This document shows positions 1 through 8,044 of a stretch of 64,000 nucleotides of DNA, one piece after another (the stretch's first letter is position 1; each line of letters opens with the position of its first letter). Position numbers and translations under genes: made by a program. The notes below the pieces were generated by a model. The model was not told the origin of the DNA. It was given only the letters and a program-made list of their open reading frames with translations, and searched no databases. This stretch comes from Streptomycetaceae bacterium (lineage in GTDB: Bacteria; Actinomycetota; Actinomycetes; Nanopelagicales; Nanopelagicaceae): the NCBI GenBank assembly GCA_027488575.1, contig JAIYBJ010000017.1, positions 39,866 through 103,865 on the forward strand, written 5' to 3'.

Positions 1-851
1 GTATTAGTGATGACAACTTCACTTGCGCGGGAGTTTTTCAAGCGTTCGATTGCAGGTCCTGAGAGCACTGCATGAGTTGCAGCAATAATTACTTCTTTTG
101 CGCCTGCTTCAAAGAGTGCATCAACAGCTTTTGTAATAGTTCCTGCAGTGTCGATCATGTCATCGATAACAACGCATGTCTGGCCTTCGACATCTCCAAC
201 TACGCGACCGGTAGTAGATTCATTTGGAATGCGTGGGTCGCGTGTTTTGTGAATAAATGCGATTGGGCATCCGCCGAGTAAATCTGACCAACGTTCTGCA
301 ACGCGTACACGACCAGAGTCAGGCGAAACAATTGTCAGACGTGAGCGATCTACTTTTGAACCAACATAATCCGCAAGCATTGGCAGTGCGAATAAGTGAT
401 CCACTGGGCCATCGAAGAAACCTTGAATTTGTGAAGTATGAAGATCGACAACCATTAAGCGATCCGCGCCCGCGGCTTTAAACAAATCTGCCATCAAGCG
501 AGCAGAAATAGGTTCGCGTCCACGGTGCTTCTTATCCTGACGCGCATAACCATAAAAGGGTGCAACTACTGTGATTCGTTTTGCAGATGCGCGCTTGAGT
601 GCATCAACCATGATGAGTTGTTCCATGATTTGCTTATTTACTGGAGCAGAGTGACTCTGCAATACGAATGCATCGCAACCACGAACGCTCTCTTCGAAGC
701 GAACAAATATTTCACCATTTGCAAAGTCGTAGGCAGATGTTGGTGTAATTGGAACACCGAGTTCTTGTGCGACTTCTTCGGCTAACTCCGGAAATCCGCG
801 GCCTGAAAAAAGTCTTAACCGTTTTTCAGATGCCAGACGGAGTTCGCTCAT
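1..851 (-). CDS. prs: Ribose-phosphate pyrophosphokinase (PRPP synthase), C-terminus cut by window edge
   Basis: Makes phosphoribosyl pyrophosphate from ribose 5-phosphate and ATP in the cytosol, feeding nucleotide, histidine and NAD synthesis. About 283 residues are visible from the ATG at 851; the family is usually 315-325 residues, so roughly 35 lie outside the window. Seen in order: the N-terminal LFSGRGFPELAEEVA segment, the flexible loop with GYARQDKKHRGREPIS near residue 100, VVDLHTSQIQGFF, the VSPDSG segment, the RDPRIPNES loop, and the PRPP-binding VVIDDMIDTAGT loop near residue 230. The ATG lies 5 bases after the glmU stop, as in the glmU-prs pair of other Actinobacteria, so the two are probably co-transcribed. 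Confidence 0.96.
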   Translation of the reverse strand, partial: MSELRLASEKRLRLFSGRGFPELAEEVAQELGVPITPTSAYDFANGEIFVRFEESVRGCDAFVLQSHSAPVNKQIMEQLIMVDALKRASAKRITVVAPFYGYARQDKKHRGREPISARLMADLFKAAGADRLMVVDLHTSQIQGFFDGPVDHLFALPMLADYVGSKVDRSRLTIVSPDSGRVRVAERWSDLLGGCPIAFIHKTRDPRIPNESTTGRVVGDVEGQTCVVIDDMIDTAGTITKAVDALFEAGAKEVIIAATHAVLSGPAIERLKNSRASEVVITN

Positions 852-856
852 GGGGC

Positions 857-2317
857 TTAGCCTCTCTTATGTCCGTTTTCACTGCCAGTGTGACGCGCTG
901 CAGCTTCGGCAGATTTTGTGCCAGAACGTTTGCGCAAGACCCAGCCTAAGACATTTCGTTGGCGCGATCGACCAACTCCAATTGCTCCAGGTGGGACATC
1001 TTCAGAAATCACAGATCCTGCCGCGGTGTAAGCCCCATCACCAATTGTTACTGGTGCAATCAACATCGAATCACTGCCGATGCGAACATGGTCACCAACG
1101 ATTGTTTCGTGCTTTTCAACGCCATCGTAATTAACAAATACTGTTGCAGCACCGATGTTGGTGCCTTCTCCTATTTTTGCATCTCCAACGTATGAAAGAT
1201 GCGGAACTTTAGAACCATCTCCGATAGTTGAGTTCTTAACCTCAACGAATGCTCCGGCTTTTGCGCCCGTGCCAAGCACGGTGCCTTTTCTCAAATATGA
1301 ATAAGGGCCCACACTCGCATCTTTACCAATAACTGCTTCCTGGCAATTGGATTCGATAACACGAGCGCCTTCAAGAACGGAGCATGATTCAAGTGTTGTA
1401 CGCGGACCAATTACTGCGCCAGATTTAACTGTGGTGCTGCCAAGGATTGCAGATCCTGGATGAATCGTTACATCGCTATCAATGCTGGCAGTGGCATCAA
1501 TCCATGTTGTTGTTGGATCTGTAATCGTTACTCCTGCTCGCATCAAATCACTGTTAATGCGATCACGTAAATACGCGCCACTTTCAGCCAACTGCTCGCG
1601 ATCATTGACGCCGAGCGTCTCAACATAATCATCGATAAGTGCTGCTGCTACTTCTCCGCCTGCTTGACGCATAATTTCTAGAACATCTGTTAAGTACAGC
1701 TCACCTTGCGCGTTGCTTGTGGTGAGTTTAGAAATCGCTGATGTCAGTAAAGCGCCATCAAAGATATAAACACCAGAATTGACCTCAAAGATGATTTTTT
1801 CTGAATCAGATGCATCTTTTTCTTCGACGATACGAAGAAGTGAGCCATCATCAGCACGAATTATGCGGCCATACCCAGTTGGATCTGGATGTTCTGCCGT
1901 CATCACTGATGCGCTAAATCCACCGTTATTGTGAAAGGCAATTAACTGCGCAAGAGATTGCGTTGTAAGCAATGGTGTATCTCCTGCGAGGACAAGTACA
2001 GATCCTTTAGGCGAAATACCTTCAAGTGCTAGCTGAGTCGCATGACCTGTGCCGCCACGTTTTTCTTGAAAAACTGTTATGGCCTTGGGAGAGATTGAAG
2101 AAATGTGTTCTTCTACTTTTTCGCGGCCCGATCCAACAACAACTCGAATCTGTTGTGGTGATAAACCATGCACTGCATGCAAAACATGTCCAACTAATGT
2201 GCGGCCTGCAACTTCATGCAAAACTTTTGGCAGCGAAGATTTCATTCGCGTTCCCTCGCCCGCGGCAAGGATGATCGCGCACTCAAGTAATGAGTCGGTG
2301 CCCTTTGGTGGCGTCAT
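857..2317 (-). CDS. glmU: Bifunctional UDP-GlcNAc pyrophosphorylase / glucosamine-1-P acetyltransferase
   Basis: Carries out the last two cytosolic steps to UDP-GlcNAc, the precursor of peptidoglycan and mycothiol. The 486-residue length is normal. The uridyltransferase domain opens with the LAAGEGTRM nucleotide loop (about residues 18-26) followed by SSLPKVLHEV. The C-terminal half is a left-handed beta-helix acetyltransferase (YLRKGTVLG, KNSTIGDGSKVPHLSYVGDA). The start is unusual: the ATG lies one base after the tRNA-Gln discriminator, so there is no room for a leader other than the tRNA itself. The next in-frame start would remove the nucleotide loop, so this ATG is well supported. Followed by prs. 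Confidence 0.96.
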   Translation of the reverse strand: MTPPKGTDSLLECAIILAAGEGTRMKSSLPKVLHEVAGRTLVGHVLHAVHGLSPQQIRVVVGSGREKVEEHISSISPKAITVFQEKRGGTGHATQLALEGISPKGSVLVLAGDTPLLTTQSLAQLIAFHNNGGFSASVMTAEHPDPTGYGRIIRADDGSLLRIVEEKDASDSEKIIFEVNSGVYIFDGALLTSAISKLTTSNAQGELYLTDVLEIMRQAGGEVAAALIDDYVETLGVNDREQLAESGAYLRDRINSDLMRAGVTITDPTTTWIDATASIDSDVTIHPGSAILGSTTVKSGAVIGPRTTLESCSVLEGARVIESNCQEAVIGKDASVGPYSYLRKGTVLGTGAKAGAFVEVKNSTIGDGSKVPHLSYVGDAKIGEGTNIGAATVFVNYDGVEKHETIVGDHVRIGSDSMLIAPVTIGDGAYTAAGSVISEDVPPGAIGVGRSRQRNVLGWVLRKRSGTKSAEAAARHTGSENGHKRG

Positions 2318-2318
2318 G

Positions 2319-2390
2319 CTCCGCCACCAGGTATCGATCCTGGACCCTGGGCTTCAAAGGCCCATGTGCTAGCCACTACACAATGGCGGA
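2319..2390 (-). tRNA. tRNA-Gln (anticodon TTG)
   Basis: Read on the minus strand, the acceptor arms TCCGCCA and TGGCGGA pair perfectly. The anticodon stem TGGGC/GCCCA encloses CTTTGAA, giving anticodon TTG. The T stem CCAGG/CCTGG encloses the loop ATCGATA, which begins with A rather than the usual T at position 54. The discriminator is G at 2319. CCA is not encoded; the next bases are C and then the glmU ATG. A tRNA-Gln next to glmU is a recurring actinobacterial arrangement. Confidence 0.93.
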
Positions 2391-2485
2391 ACCTATATTC
2401 TCCCTTATCCGCACCAGTACTTTCGACCACTAAAGTTGCCTCACGCGAGAAATTTTAATAAATACTTTTAGAAAGTGGGGCGAAA

Positions 2486-2974
2486 ATGCGTGATGAAGTA
2501 GATCGCCTCATCGCCGCCTGGAAGGCGCAGCGACCTGATCTGGATTTATCTCCACTTGGAGTCCTCAGCCGCATCACGCGAATTTCTCGTCACTTAGATA
2601 TTGAGAGACGTAATGCTTTCGCAGATTTAGATACATGGGGATTTGATGTTCTTGCATCTCTTCGTCGCGCAGGAGCGCCGTATCAACTTTCTCCAAGTCA
2701 ACTAATGCAAGAAACACTCGTCACGAGTGGAACTATGACAAATCGTTTAGATCGGTTGGAAGAGCTCGATTTGATCACTCGAGAGCAAGATCCAAGCGAT
2801 GGTCGTGGTTCATTGGTCACGCTGACAAAAGCTGGTGTACGCGCAGTTGATACAGCAATGGAAGAGTTATTGGGGCGCGAAAGAAATTTCTTGGCACCAC
2901 TATCTAGTGAAGAGAAGAAAGAACTTGCTCGATTGCTCAGCCTAATTGCTGCGCAATTTGAAGATGAAATTTAA
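2486..2974 (+). CDS. MarR-family transcriptional regulator
   Basis: A 162-residue winged-helix DNA-binding protein. The MarR fold is visible: an N-terminal helix pair, the recognition region SPSQLMQETLVTSGTMTNRLDRLEELDLITRE (about residues 72-103) and the wing DPSDGRGSLVTLTKAG. The effector and targets cannot be read from sequence. A GGGGCG stretch just upstream of the ATG may act as ribosome binding site. It is transcribed away from the tRNA-Gln/glmU/prs unit and convergent with ispE, with which it shares the last four bases (TTAA). Confidence 0.85.
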   Translation: MRDEVDRLIAAWKAQRPDLDLSPLGVLSRITRISRHLDIERRNAFADLDTWGFDVLASLRRAGAPYQLSPSQLMQETLVTSGTMTNRLDRLEELDLITREQDPSDGRGSLVTLTKAGVRAVDTAMEELLGRERNFLAPLSSEEKKELARLLSLIAAQFEDEI

Positions 2975-3891
2975 TGTGACTCAATAACTTTGGCGCCATG
3001 CACGGGGCCAAATGCACGAGTAACGCTTCCGACTACACCGGATGCACTTAACGCAACTGCTAAATCCAAACCATGTTCTTCATCAGAAACCAAGAATGCA
3101 ACTGTTGGGCCAGAGCCAGAAACAATGGCACCTAATGCTCCGTACTCCTGGCCCACATCTAAAATCAATCGAAGTGCAGGCCGAAGCGAACACGCTGCTG
3201 GTTGTAAATCGTTAACTAAAAGCTTTCCAACATTTGATGGATCTGCAGTTAAGAGCGCCTGCATTAATGCATCGCTAATTTGTGGTTCGCTGATATCTAA
3301 TCCTTGACGCAATCGATCACATTCGCTGTACACAGCAGGTGTTGAGAGCCCAACACTAGAAAGCGCGAGAACCCAGTGATAGGTGCCGCGTGATAAGGCA
3401 GCTGTAAGTTGATCGCCTCTGCCTTGTCCAATGGCAGTTCCGCCACTTAATAAAAATGGAACATCGCTACCTAATTGCGATGCTATTGAGTGCATCTCTT
3501 CGCGGGTCATATCAAGGCTATACAACTCATCGATGGCAACAATTGCTGCTGCCGCATCAGCGCTTCCACCGGCCATGCCACCGGCAACCGGAATTGATTT
3601 CTTTATATCAATGCTGACATCGATATCAATTTCGAATTTATTTGCAATTAACTCTGCAGCTTTTACAACTAGGTTGGAGGCATCAGTTGGAACTCCATGT
3701 ACTTGGTCCCCCGAAACAGTGAGATTAATCCCTGATGCTTGTTCGCCAATTTTTACTGTTACTTCATCAAAAATCGAAATAGCTTGAAAAACTGTGACGA
3801 GTTGGTGATAGCCATCAGATTCGCGAGGACCGACAGAGAGCTGCAAATTTACTTTTGCAGGTACTCGAACTGTCACAGATTTAATTGGCAC
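2971..3891 (-). CDS. ispE: 4-diphosphocytidyl-2-C-methyl-D-erythritol kinase
   Basis: GHMP-family kinase of the MEP isoprenoid pathway, phosphorylating CDP-methylerythritol. The 306-residue length is normal. N-terminal RVPAKVNLQLSVG and the ATP-binding PVAGGMAGGSADAAA loop (about residues 102-116) are diagnostic, and a C-terminal GSGPTVAFL motif is present. It follows rsmA by one base, the rsmA-ispE order also seen in mycobacteria. The bifunctional ispDF gene of the same pathway is at about 46.3 kb. Isoprenoids from this route would also supply retinal for the actinorhodopsin. Confidence 0.95.
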   Translation of the reverse strand: MPIKSVTVRVPAKVNLQLSVGPRESDGYHQLVTVFQAISIFDEVTVKIGEQASGINLTVSGDQVHGVPTDASNLVVKAAELIANKFEIDIDVSIDIKKSIPVAGGMAGGSADAAAAIVAIDELYSLDMTREEMHSIASQLGSDVPFLLSGGTAIGQGRGDQLTAALSRGTYHWVLALSSVGLSTPAVYSECDRLRQGLDISEPQISDALMQALLTADPSNVGKLLVNDLQPAACSLRPALRLILDVGQEYGALGAIVSGSGPTVAFLVSDEEHGLDLAVALSASGVVGSVTRAFGPVHGAKVIESH

Positions 3892-3892
3892 G

Positions 3893-4726
3893 TCAAAACC
3901 CTAATCGTGCGATTGCGCAAAAATCATTAACCAAGAGAGATTCACCGCGAAGTGTCGGATCAACACCTGCCTCAATTAAGGATTTTTCTGCTGCAGCTGA
4001 TGAACCATAGATACCAGAGAGTGCAGAGCGCAACATTTTTCTGCGTTGAGCAAAAGCAGCATCGATCAGTGTGAAAACTTTCAGACGTAGTGCTTCATCG
4101 CCTAAGGGTTGATGGCGAGTAAATGAAACTAATTTTGAATCAACTCCTGGAATAGGCCAGAAAACAGAACGCGAAATAGAACCGGCACCCTGTAAATCTG
4201 CCCACCATGCAGCCTTAACAGATGGGATTCCGTACTCTTTGGTTCCGGGTTTTGCGGCTAAGCGATCTGCAACTTCTGCCTGAACCATGACAACTCCTGA
4301 TTTAAGAGTTGGAAAAATCTCTAGTAAATGAAGTAGTACCGGAACCGAAACGTTGTACGGCAAATTTGCAACAAGAACCGTTGGTGTCACTGGCAAGGTC
4401 TCTAACGTAAGTGCATCCTGATGGATAACGCTAAATTGTGCGCTGCTTTGATTGTGTTGCTCAACAGTCTGTGGCAATCGCGTTGCTAATCGCTCATCAA
4501 TTTCTACTGCGATTACTTCGCTAGCTTCTTCCAGAAGAGCAAGTGTCAGCGAACCTAATCCCGGTCCAATTTCCAGGGCGATATCTGAACTTGTTACGCC
4601 AGCAGTTCGAACGATTTTTCTGCAGACATTTGCATCAATAACAAAGTTTTGTCCAAGAGATTTTGCCGGCTTGATACCTAGTTCTTGCGCCAGTTCGCGA
4701 ATCTCTGCTGCGCCGAGCAAGGTCAT
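3893..4726 (-). CDS. rsmA: 16S rRNA adenine-N6,N6-dimethyltransferase (KsgA family)
   Basis: Dimethylates two adjacent adenines near the 3' end of 16S rRNA late in 30S assembly, using S-adenosylmethionine. The 277-residue protein shows KSLGQNFVID near the N-terminus, the SAM-binding ALEIGPGLGSLTLALL (about residues 51-66), and the catalytic NLPYNVSVP motif (about residues 121-129). It overlaps the tatD end by four bases (ATGA type), which points to translational coupling in the metG-tatD-rsmA-ispE unit. Confidence 0.95.
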   Translation of the reverse strand: MTLLGAAEIRELAQELGIKPAKSLGQNFVIDANVCRKIVRTAGVTSSDIALEIGPGLGSLTLALLEEASEVIAVEIDERLATRLPQTVEQHNQSSAQFSVIHQDALTLETLPVTPTVLVANLPYNVSVPVLLHLLEIFPTLKSGVVMVQAEVADRLAAKPGTKEYGIPSVKAAWWADLQGAGSISRSVFWPIPGVDSKLVSFTRHQPLGDEALRLKVFTLIDAAFAQRRKMLRSALSGIYGSSAAAEKSLIEAGVDPTLRGESLLVNDFCAIARLGF

Positions 4727-5580
4727 GCGAATGAACCAAAAATGCGTTCAGCATTATTGCTAAGGGTTGTCGCAAGTTCGGCGTCGCTAACATCTCTTTC
4801 ATCAGCCATCGCGCGAACAATGTTTGCAATTTGCGCGGGTGTATTTAGTGCTCCGCGATGTGGTGTTGGTGCTAAAAATGGCGAATCAGTCTCAACCAAT
4901 AATTGATCATCCGGAACAATCTTTACAGCTTCTCGAAGCTGTGGTGCATTTTTGAATGTCAGTGTGCCAGCAAAGGAGAGAATGTATCCGCGTTCTACGC
5001 AGATTTTTGCCATTGCTAAATCACCTGAATAACAGTGAAAAATAGTTTTTTCAGGAGCGCCGACTTCAAGCAATATAGAAAGTACATCTTCGTGTGAATC
5101 ACGGTCATGAATCACGAGCGCTTTGTTATGTTTTTTTGCTAAATCAATATGCCACTTAAAAGACTCTTGCTGTTTCTTGCGTAATTCTGGTGGTGTCCGA
5201 AAATAATCTAAACCTGTTTCACCAATAGCTCGCACACGAGGGTGTTCCGCGAGCTTTGCAATGATGGACCAATCATGTTCAAGATCTTCAACAACTGGAG
5301 CTTCGTTCGGATGTAATGCCACCGCTGCAAGGACTCTGCCTTTCCAGTGTTCGGCAGCATCAACGCACCATTGTGATTGCTCTGCTGAATAACCAACTTG
5401 AACAACTCGATCGACTCCAGCGTCTCGTGCTTCATCTAAAACTCTGCCAACTTCTTCTGAATCTGGGGCTGTGTTTGTAACGATTTCTAAATGTGCATGT
5501 GCATCAACAGTTGGAACCGGTAGTGGTTCTGGTTGTGGAGCAGGAATACGATCAAGGTCGCGGTTATGACGATCTGCCAC
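4723..5580 (-). CDS. tatD: TatD-family metal-dependent hydrolase / DNase
   Basis: TIM-barrel amidohydrolase-type nuclease. The 285-residue protein carries the VDAHAHLE metal motif (about residues 25-32), the GETGLDYF segment, IHDRDS, FHCYSGD and the C-terminal ETDSPFLAP motif that define TatD proteins. The start is GTG at 5580, five bases after the metG stop. The first 20 residues are a proline-rich extension before the barrel. The exact cellular substrate is not settled for the family; 3'-5' DNase activity is reported for E. coli TatD. Confidence 0.9.
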   Translation of the reverse strand: MADRHNRDLDRIPAPQPEPLPVPTVDAHAHLEIVTNTAPDSEEVGRVLDEARDAGVDRVVQVGYSAEQSQWCVDAAEHWKGRVLAAVALHPNEAPVVEDLEHDWSIIAKLAEHPRVRAIGETGLDYFRTPPELRKKQQESFKWHIDLAKKHNKALVIHDRDSHEDVLSILLEVGAPEKTIFHCYSGDLAMAKICVERGYILSFAGTLTFKNAPQLREAVKIVPDDQLLVETDSPFLAPTPHRGALNTPAQIANIVRAMADERDVSDAELATTLSNNAERIFGSFA

Positions 5581-5585
5581 AGGAG

Positions 5586-7163
5586 TTACTCAGCAGATTC
5601 AAGACGTGGAAAGAGCACTGGAGTTTTTGTCACTCGTGCACCAGCTGGTAACTGACCCCACGTCGCAACGGATGAAATCTTTTGTGATCCTAAACTTCCG
5701 AGCGCTTCTTGCGCACCTAAACTCTGCCACAAAATTTCACACGTTGCCGGCATAACAGAGTTAAGCAATACAGCGAGTGCGCGCAAGGATTCGGCAGTGT
5801 TGTATAAAACTTCTTCAAGAACAACTTTGTTTGCTGGATCTTTAGCAAGAATCCATGGCTCTTTTTCAGTGACATAACCATTTACTCGTTTGCAAAAATC
5901 CATGATTGCATTAATGCCGCCTTGGAAATCTAAAGCACACATTGCCTCGTCGGCTTTGGATGCTGCATTAGATAGCGCTTCTTCAAGTCCTTTGTCGTGG
6001 GCAACTTGCGGAAGAACTCCATCGCAGTATTTTTCAATCATTGCAGCTAGTCGTGATGCTAGGTTTCCAAAATCATTTGCTAATTCGCTGGTATATCGCG
6101 CCGACATGTCTTCCCATGAGAATGATCCATCAGATCCAAATGGAATTGCACGTAAGAAGTAATACCTAAATGCGTCAACACCAAAGTGATTTGTAATATC
6201 ACTTGGAGCAATTCCGGTGAGCTTGCTCTTGCTCATCTTTTCGCCACCAACTAGCAACCAGCCATGTGCAAAAACTTTCTTTGGAACTGCAAGACCTGCT
6301 GCCATCAACATTGCTGGCCAAATAACAGCGTGAAAACGCAAAATATCTTTTCCGACTAGGTGTACATCTGCTGGCCATGTTTGTCCAAACTTTTTGCCAC
6401 CTGCTGTATCTGGCGCATCAGTTAATCCAACCGCGGTTGCGTAATTTAAAAGAGCATCGAACCAGACATAAACAACTTGCTTGGTATCCCAAGGAACTGG
6501 GATACCCCAATCAAATGTTGATCGCGAAATAGAAAGATCAGAGACGCCACCTTCAAGAAATGAGAGCACTTCGTTGCGGGCACTTTCTGGTTGGCATGCA
6601 TCAGGATTCTTTTTATAGTGCTCGATGAGTGGAGTAGCAAACTCTGAAAGCTTGAAAAACCAATTCTCTTCGTTGACTAATTCGATCGGCTTGCTGTGAA
6701 TTGGGCAGAGTTTTTCGCCATTGGAATCGATTAAATCTCCAGGCAATTTAAATTCTTCACATCCAACACAGTAAGGGCCTTCATATTTTCCAGAGTAAAT
6801 ATGGCCGGAATCCTTTAACCCTTGCAAAAACTTTTGTACTCGTTCTGTATGTCGTTTCTCAGTTGTGCGAATAAAGTCATCATTAGCAATATTGAGCGCT
6901 TCCCAATTTGGTTTCCATGCATCAGCAACTAATCGATCTACCCACTCTTGTGGTGCAACGTTGTTCTGCTCTGCGGTGCGCATAACTTTTTGTCCATGCT
7001 CATCTGTTCCTGTTAAAAACCAAACCGATTCACCGCGTTGGCGATGCCATCGTGTCAGCACATCACCTGCAACTGTTGTGTAAGCATGGCCAATATGTGG
7101 CGCATCATTTACATAGTAAATAGGCGTGGTGAGATAGAAGGATTTATCGCTCACGTTGCTCAT
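5586..7163 (-). CDS. metG: Methionyl-tRNA synthetase
   Basis: Class I aminoacyl-tRNA synthetase charging tRNA-Met. The 525-residue protein has the HIGH-type signature DAPHIGHAYTT, a zinc-knuckle CVGCEEF region with a following CPIH, and the KMSKS loop GGEKMSKSKLTG. It lacks the C-terminal tRNA-binding appendix of longer MetRS forms, as is common in Actinobacteria. The ATG overlaps the rsmI stop (ATGA), so it is probably translated by coupling from rsmI. Confidence 0.97.
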   Translation of the reverse strand: MSNVSDKSFYLTTPIYYVNDAPHIGHAYTTVAGDVLTRWHRQRGESVWFLTGTDEHGQKVMRTAEQNNVAPQEWVDRLVADAWKPNWEALNIANDDFIRTTEKRHTERVQKFLQGLKDSGHIYSGKYEGPYCVGCEEFKLPGDLIDSNGEKLCPIHSKPIELVNEENWFFKLSEFATPLIEHYKKNPDACQPESARNEVLSFLEGGVSDLSISRSTFDWGIPVPWDTKQVVYVWFDALLNYATAVGLTDAPDTAGGKKFGQTWPADVHLVGKDILRFHAVIWPAMLMAAGLAVPKKVFAHGWLLVGGEKMSKSKLTGIAPSDITNHFGVDAFRYYFLRAIPFGSDGSFSWEDMSARYTSELANDFGNLASRLAAMIEKYCDGVLPQVAHDKGLEEALSNAASKADEAMCALDFQGGINAIMDFCKRVNGYVTEKEPWILAKDPANKVVLEEVLYNTAESLRALAVLLNSVMPATCEILWQSLGAQEALGSLGSQKISSVATWGQLPAGARVTKTPVLFPRLESAE

Positions 7164-8002
7164 TTGCCCATCTTATTAGCATCTACAACGGCGGCATAAA
7201 CCGAACGCTTAGGCAGAGAAAACTCTTCGGCTACAGCAGCAATTGCACCCTTACGATCCATACCCGCAGCTTCAAACTCTTGAACGCGTTCAACCATTGC
7301 CTCTGTTGTAATGGATTTGGCATCAGTTGTGGCACCAGCAATTACCAATGTAATTTCTCCCAGAACTTCATTCTTCTGGCTCCACTCAAGTAATTGCGAT
7401 AAATCTCCTCGAATTGTCTGTTCGTAGTGTTTTGTCATCTCGCGGCAAATTGCTGCTTTGCGTTCCGAACCAAAGGTTGCAATCGCATCTGCAAGTGATT
7501 CTTCTAAGCGATGTGGTGCTTCGAAGAAAACAAGAGTGCGCTCATCAAATCGAAGTGATTCGTAAAACTTTTGTCGTGCACCCGCTGTACGCGGTGGAAA
7601 ACCATCAAAAGAAAAACGATCTGTTGGTAAACCAGATAACGCAACAGCCATTGTCACAGCTGAGGGACCAGGTAAAACTTGGAGTGCAATGTTTTCAGCT
7701 GATGCGTCTCGAGCTAATCTAAATCCAGGATCGCTAATGGTTGGCATTCCGGCGTCGCTAACAACTAAAACGGTTTTACCAATTCGAAGCAATTCTAAAA
7801 TTTCATGGGTTCGCTCTTCTTCATTGCCATCAAAGAATGAAATAACTTTTCCAATGAAAGTTACGCCAAGATCAGATGCCAATCTATGAAAGCGCCGAGA
7901 GTCTTCAGCCGCAATTACGTCAGCAGTTGAGATTGCTTCAATGAGGCGTGCAGATGCATCCTTGGGATTGCCAAGTGGTGTAGCCGCCAAAATGAGTGCC
8001 AT
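7160..8002 (-). CDS. rsmI: 16S rRNA (cytidine-2'-O)-methyltransferase
   Basis: SAM-dependent tetrapyrrole-methylase-fold enzyme that methylates C1402 of 16S rRNA. The 280-residue protein begins with LILAATPLGNPKDASARL and carries VLVVSDAGMPTISDPG and VLPGPSAVTMAVALSGLP, the usual RsmI signatures. First gene of the minus-strand unit running to ispE. The hexamer GATGAT at 8009-8014 sits exactly six bases before the ATG, a weaker form of the leaderless -10 seen elsewhere here. Divergent from the mannosyltransferase gene 42 bases away. Confidence 0.94.
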   Translation of the reverse strand: MALILAATPLGNPKDASARLIEAISTADVIAAEDSRRFHRLASDLGVTFIGKVISFFDGNEEERTHEILELLRIGKTVLVVSDAGMPTISDPGFRLARDASAENIALQVLPGPSAVTMAVALSGLPTDRFSFDGFPPRTAGARQKFYESLRFDERTLVFFEAPHRLEESLADAIATFGSERKAAICREMTKHYEQTIRGDLSQLLEWSQKNEVLGEITLVIAGATTDAKSITTEAMVERVQEFEAAGMDRKGAIAAVAEEFSLPKRSVYAAVVDANKMGK

Positions 8003-8032
8003 GGCGTAATCATCTCAGTAATTCTGCTCGGA

Positions 8033-8038
8033 TACGCT
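8033..8038 (+). promoter_or_regulatory. Leaderless -10 hexamer for the protein mannosyltransferase gene
   Basis: TACGCT, then six bases (ATCTCT), then the GTG start at 8045. This TANNNT-N6-start spacing would place transcription start at or beside the start codon. No Shine-Dalgarno sequence is present. Confidence 0.6.
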
Positions 8039-8044
8039 ATCTCT

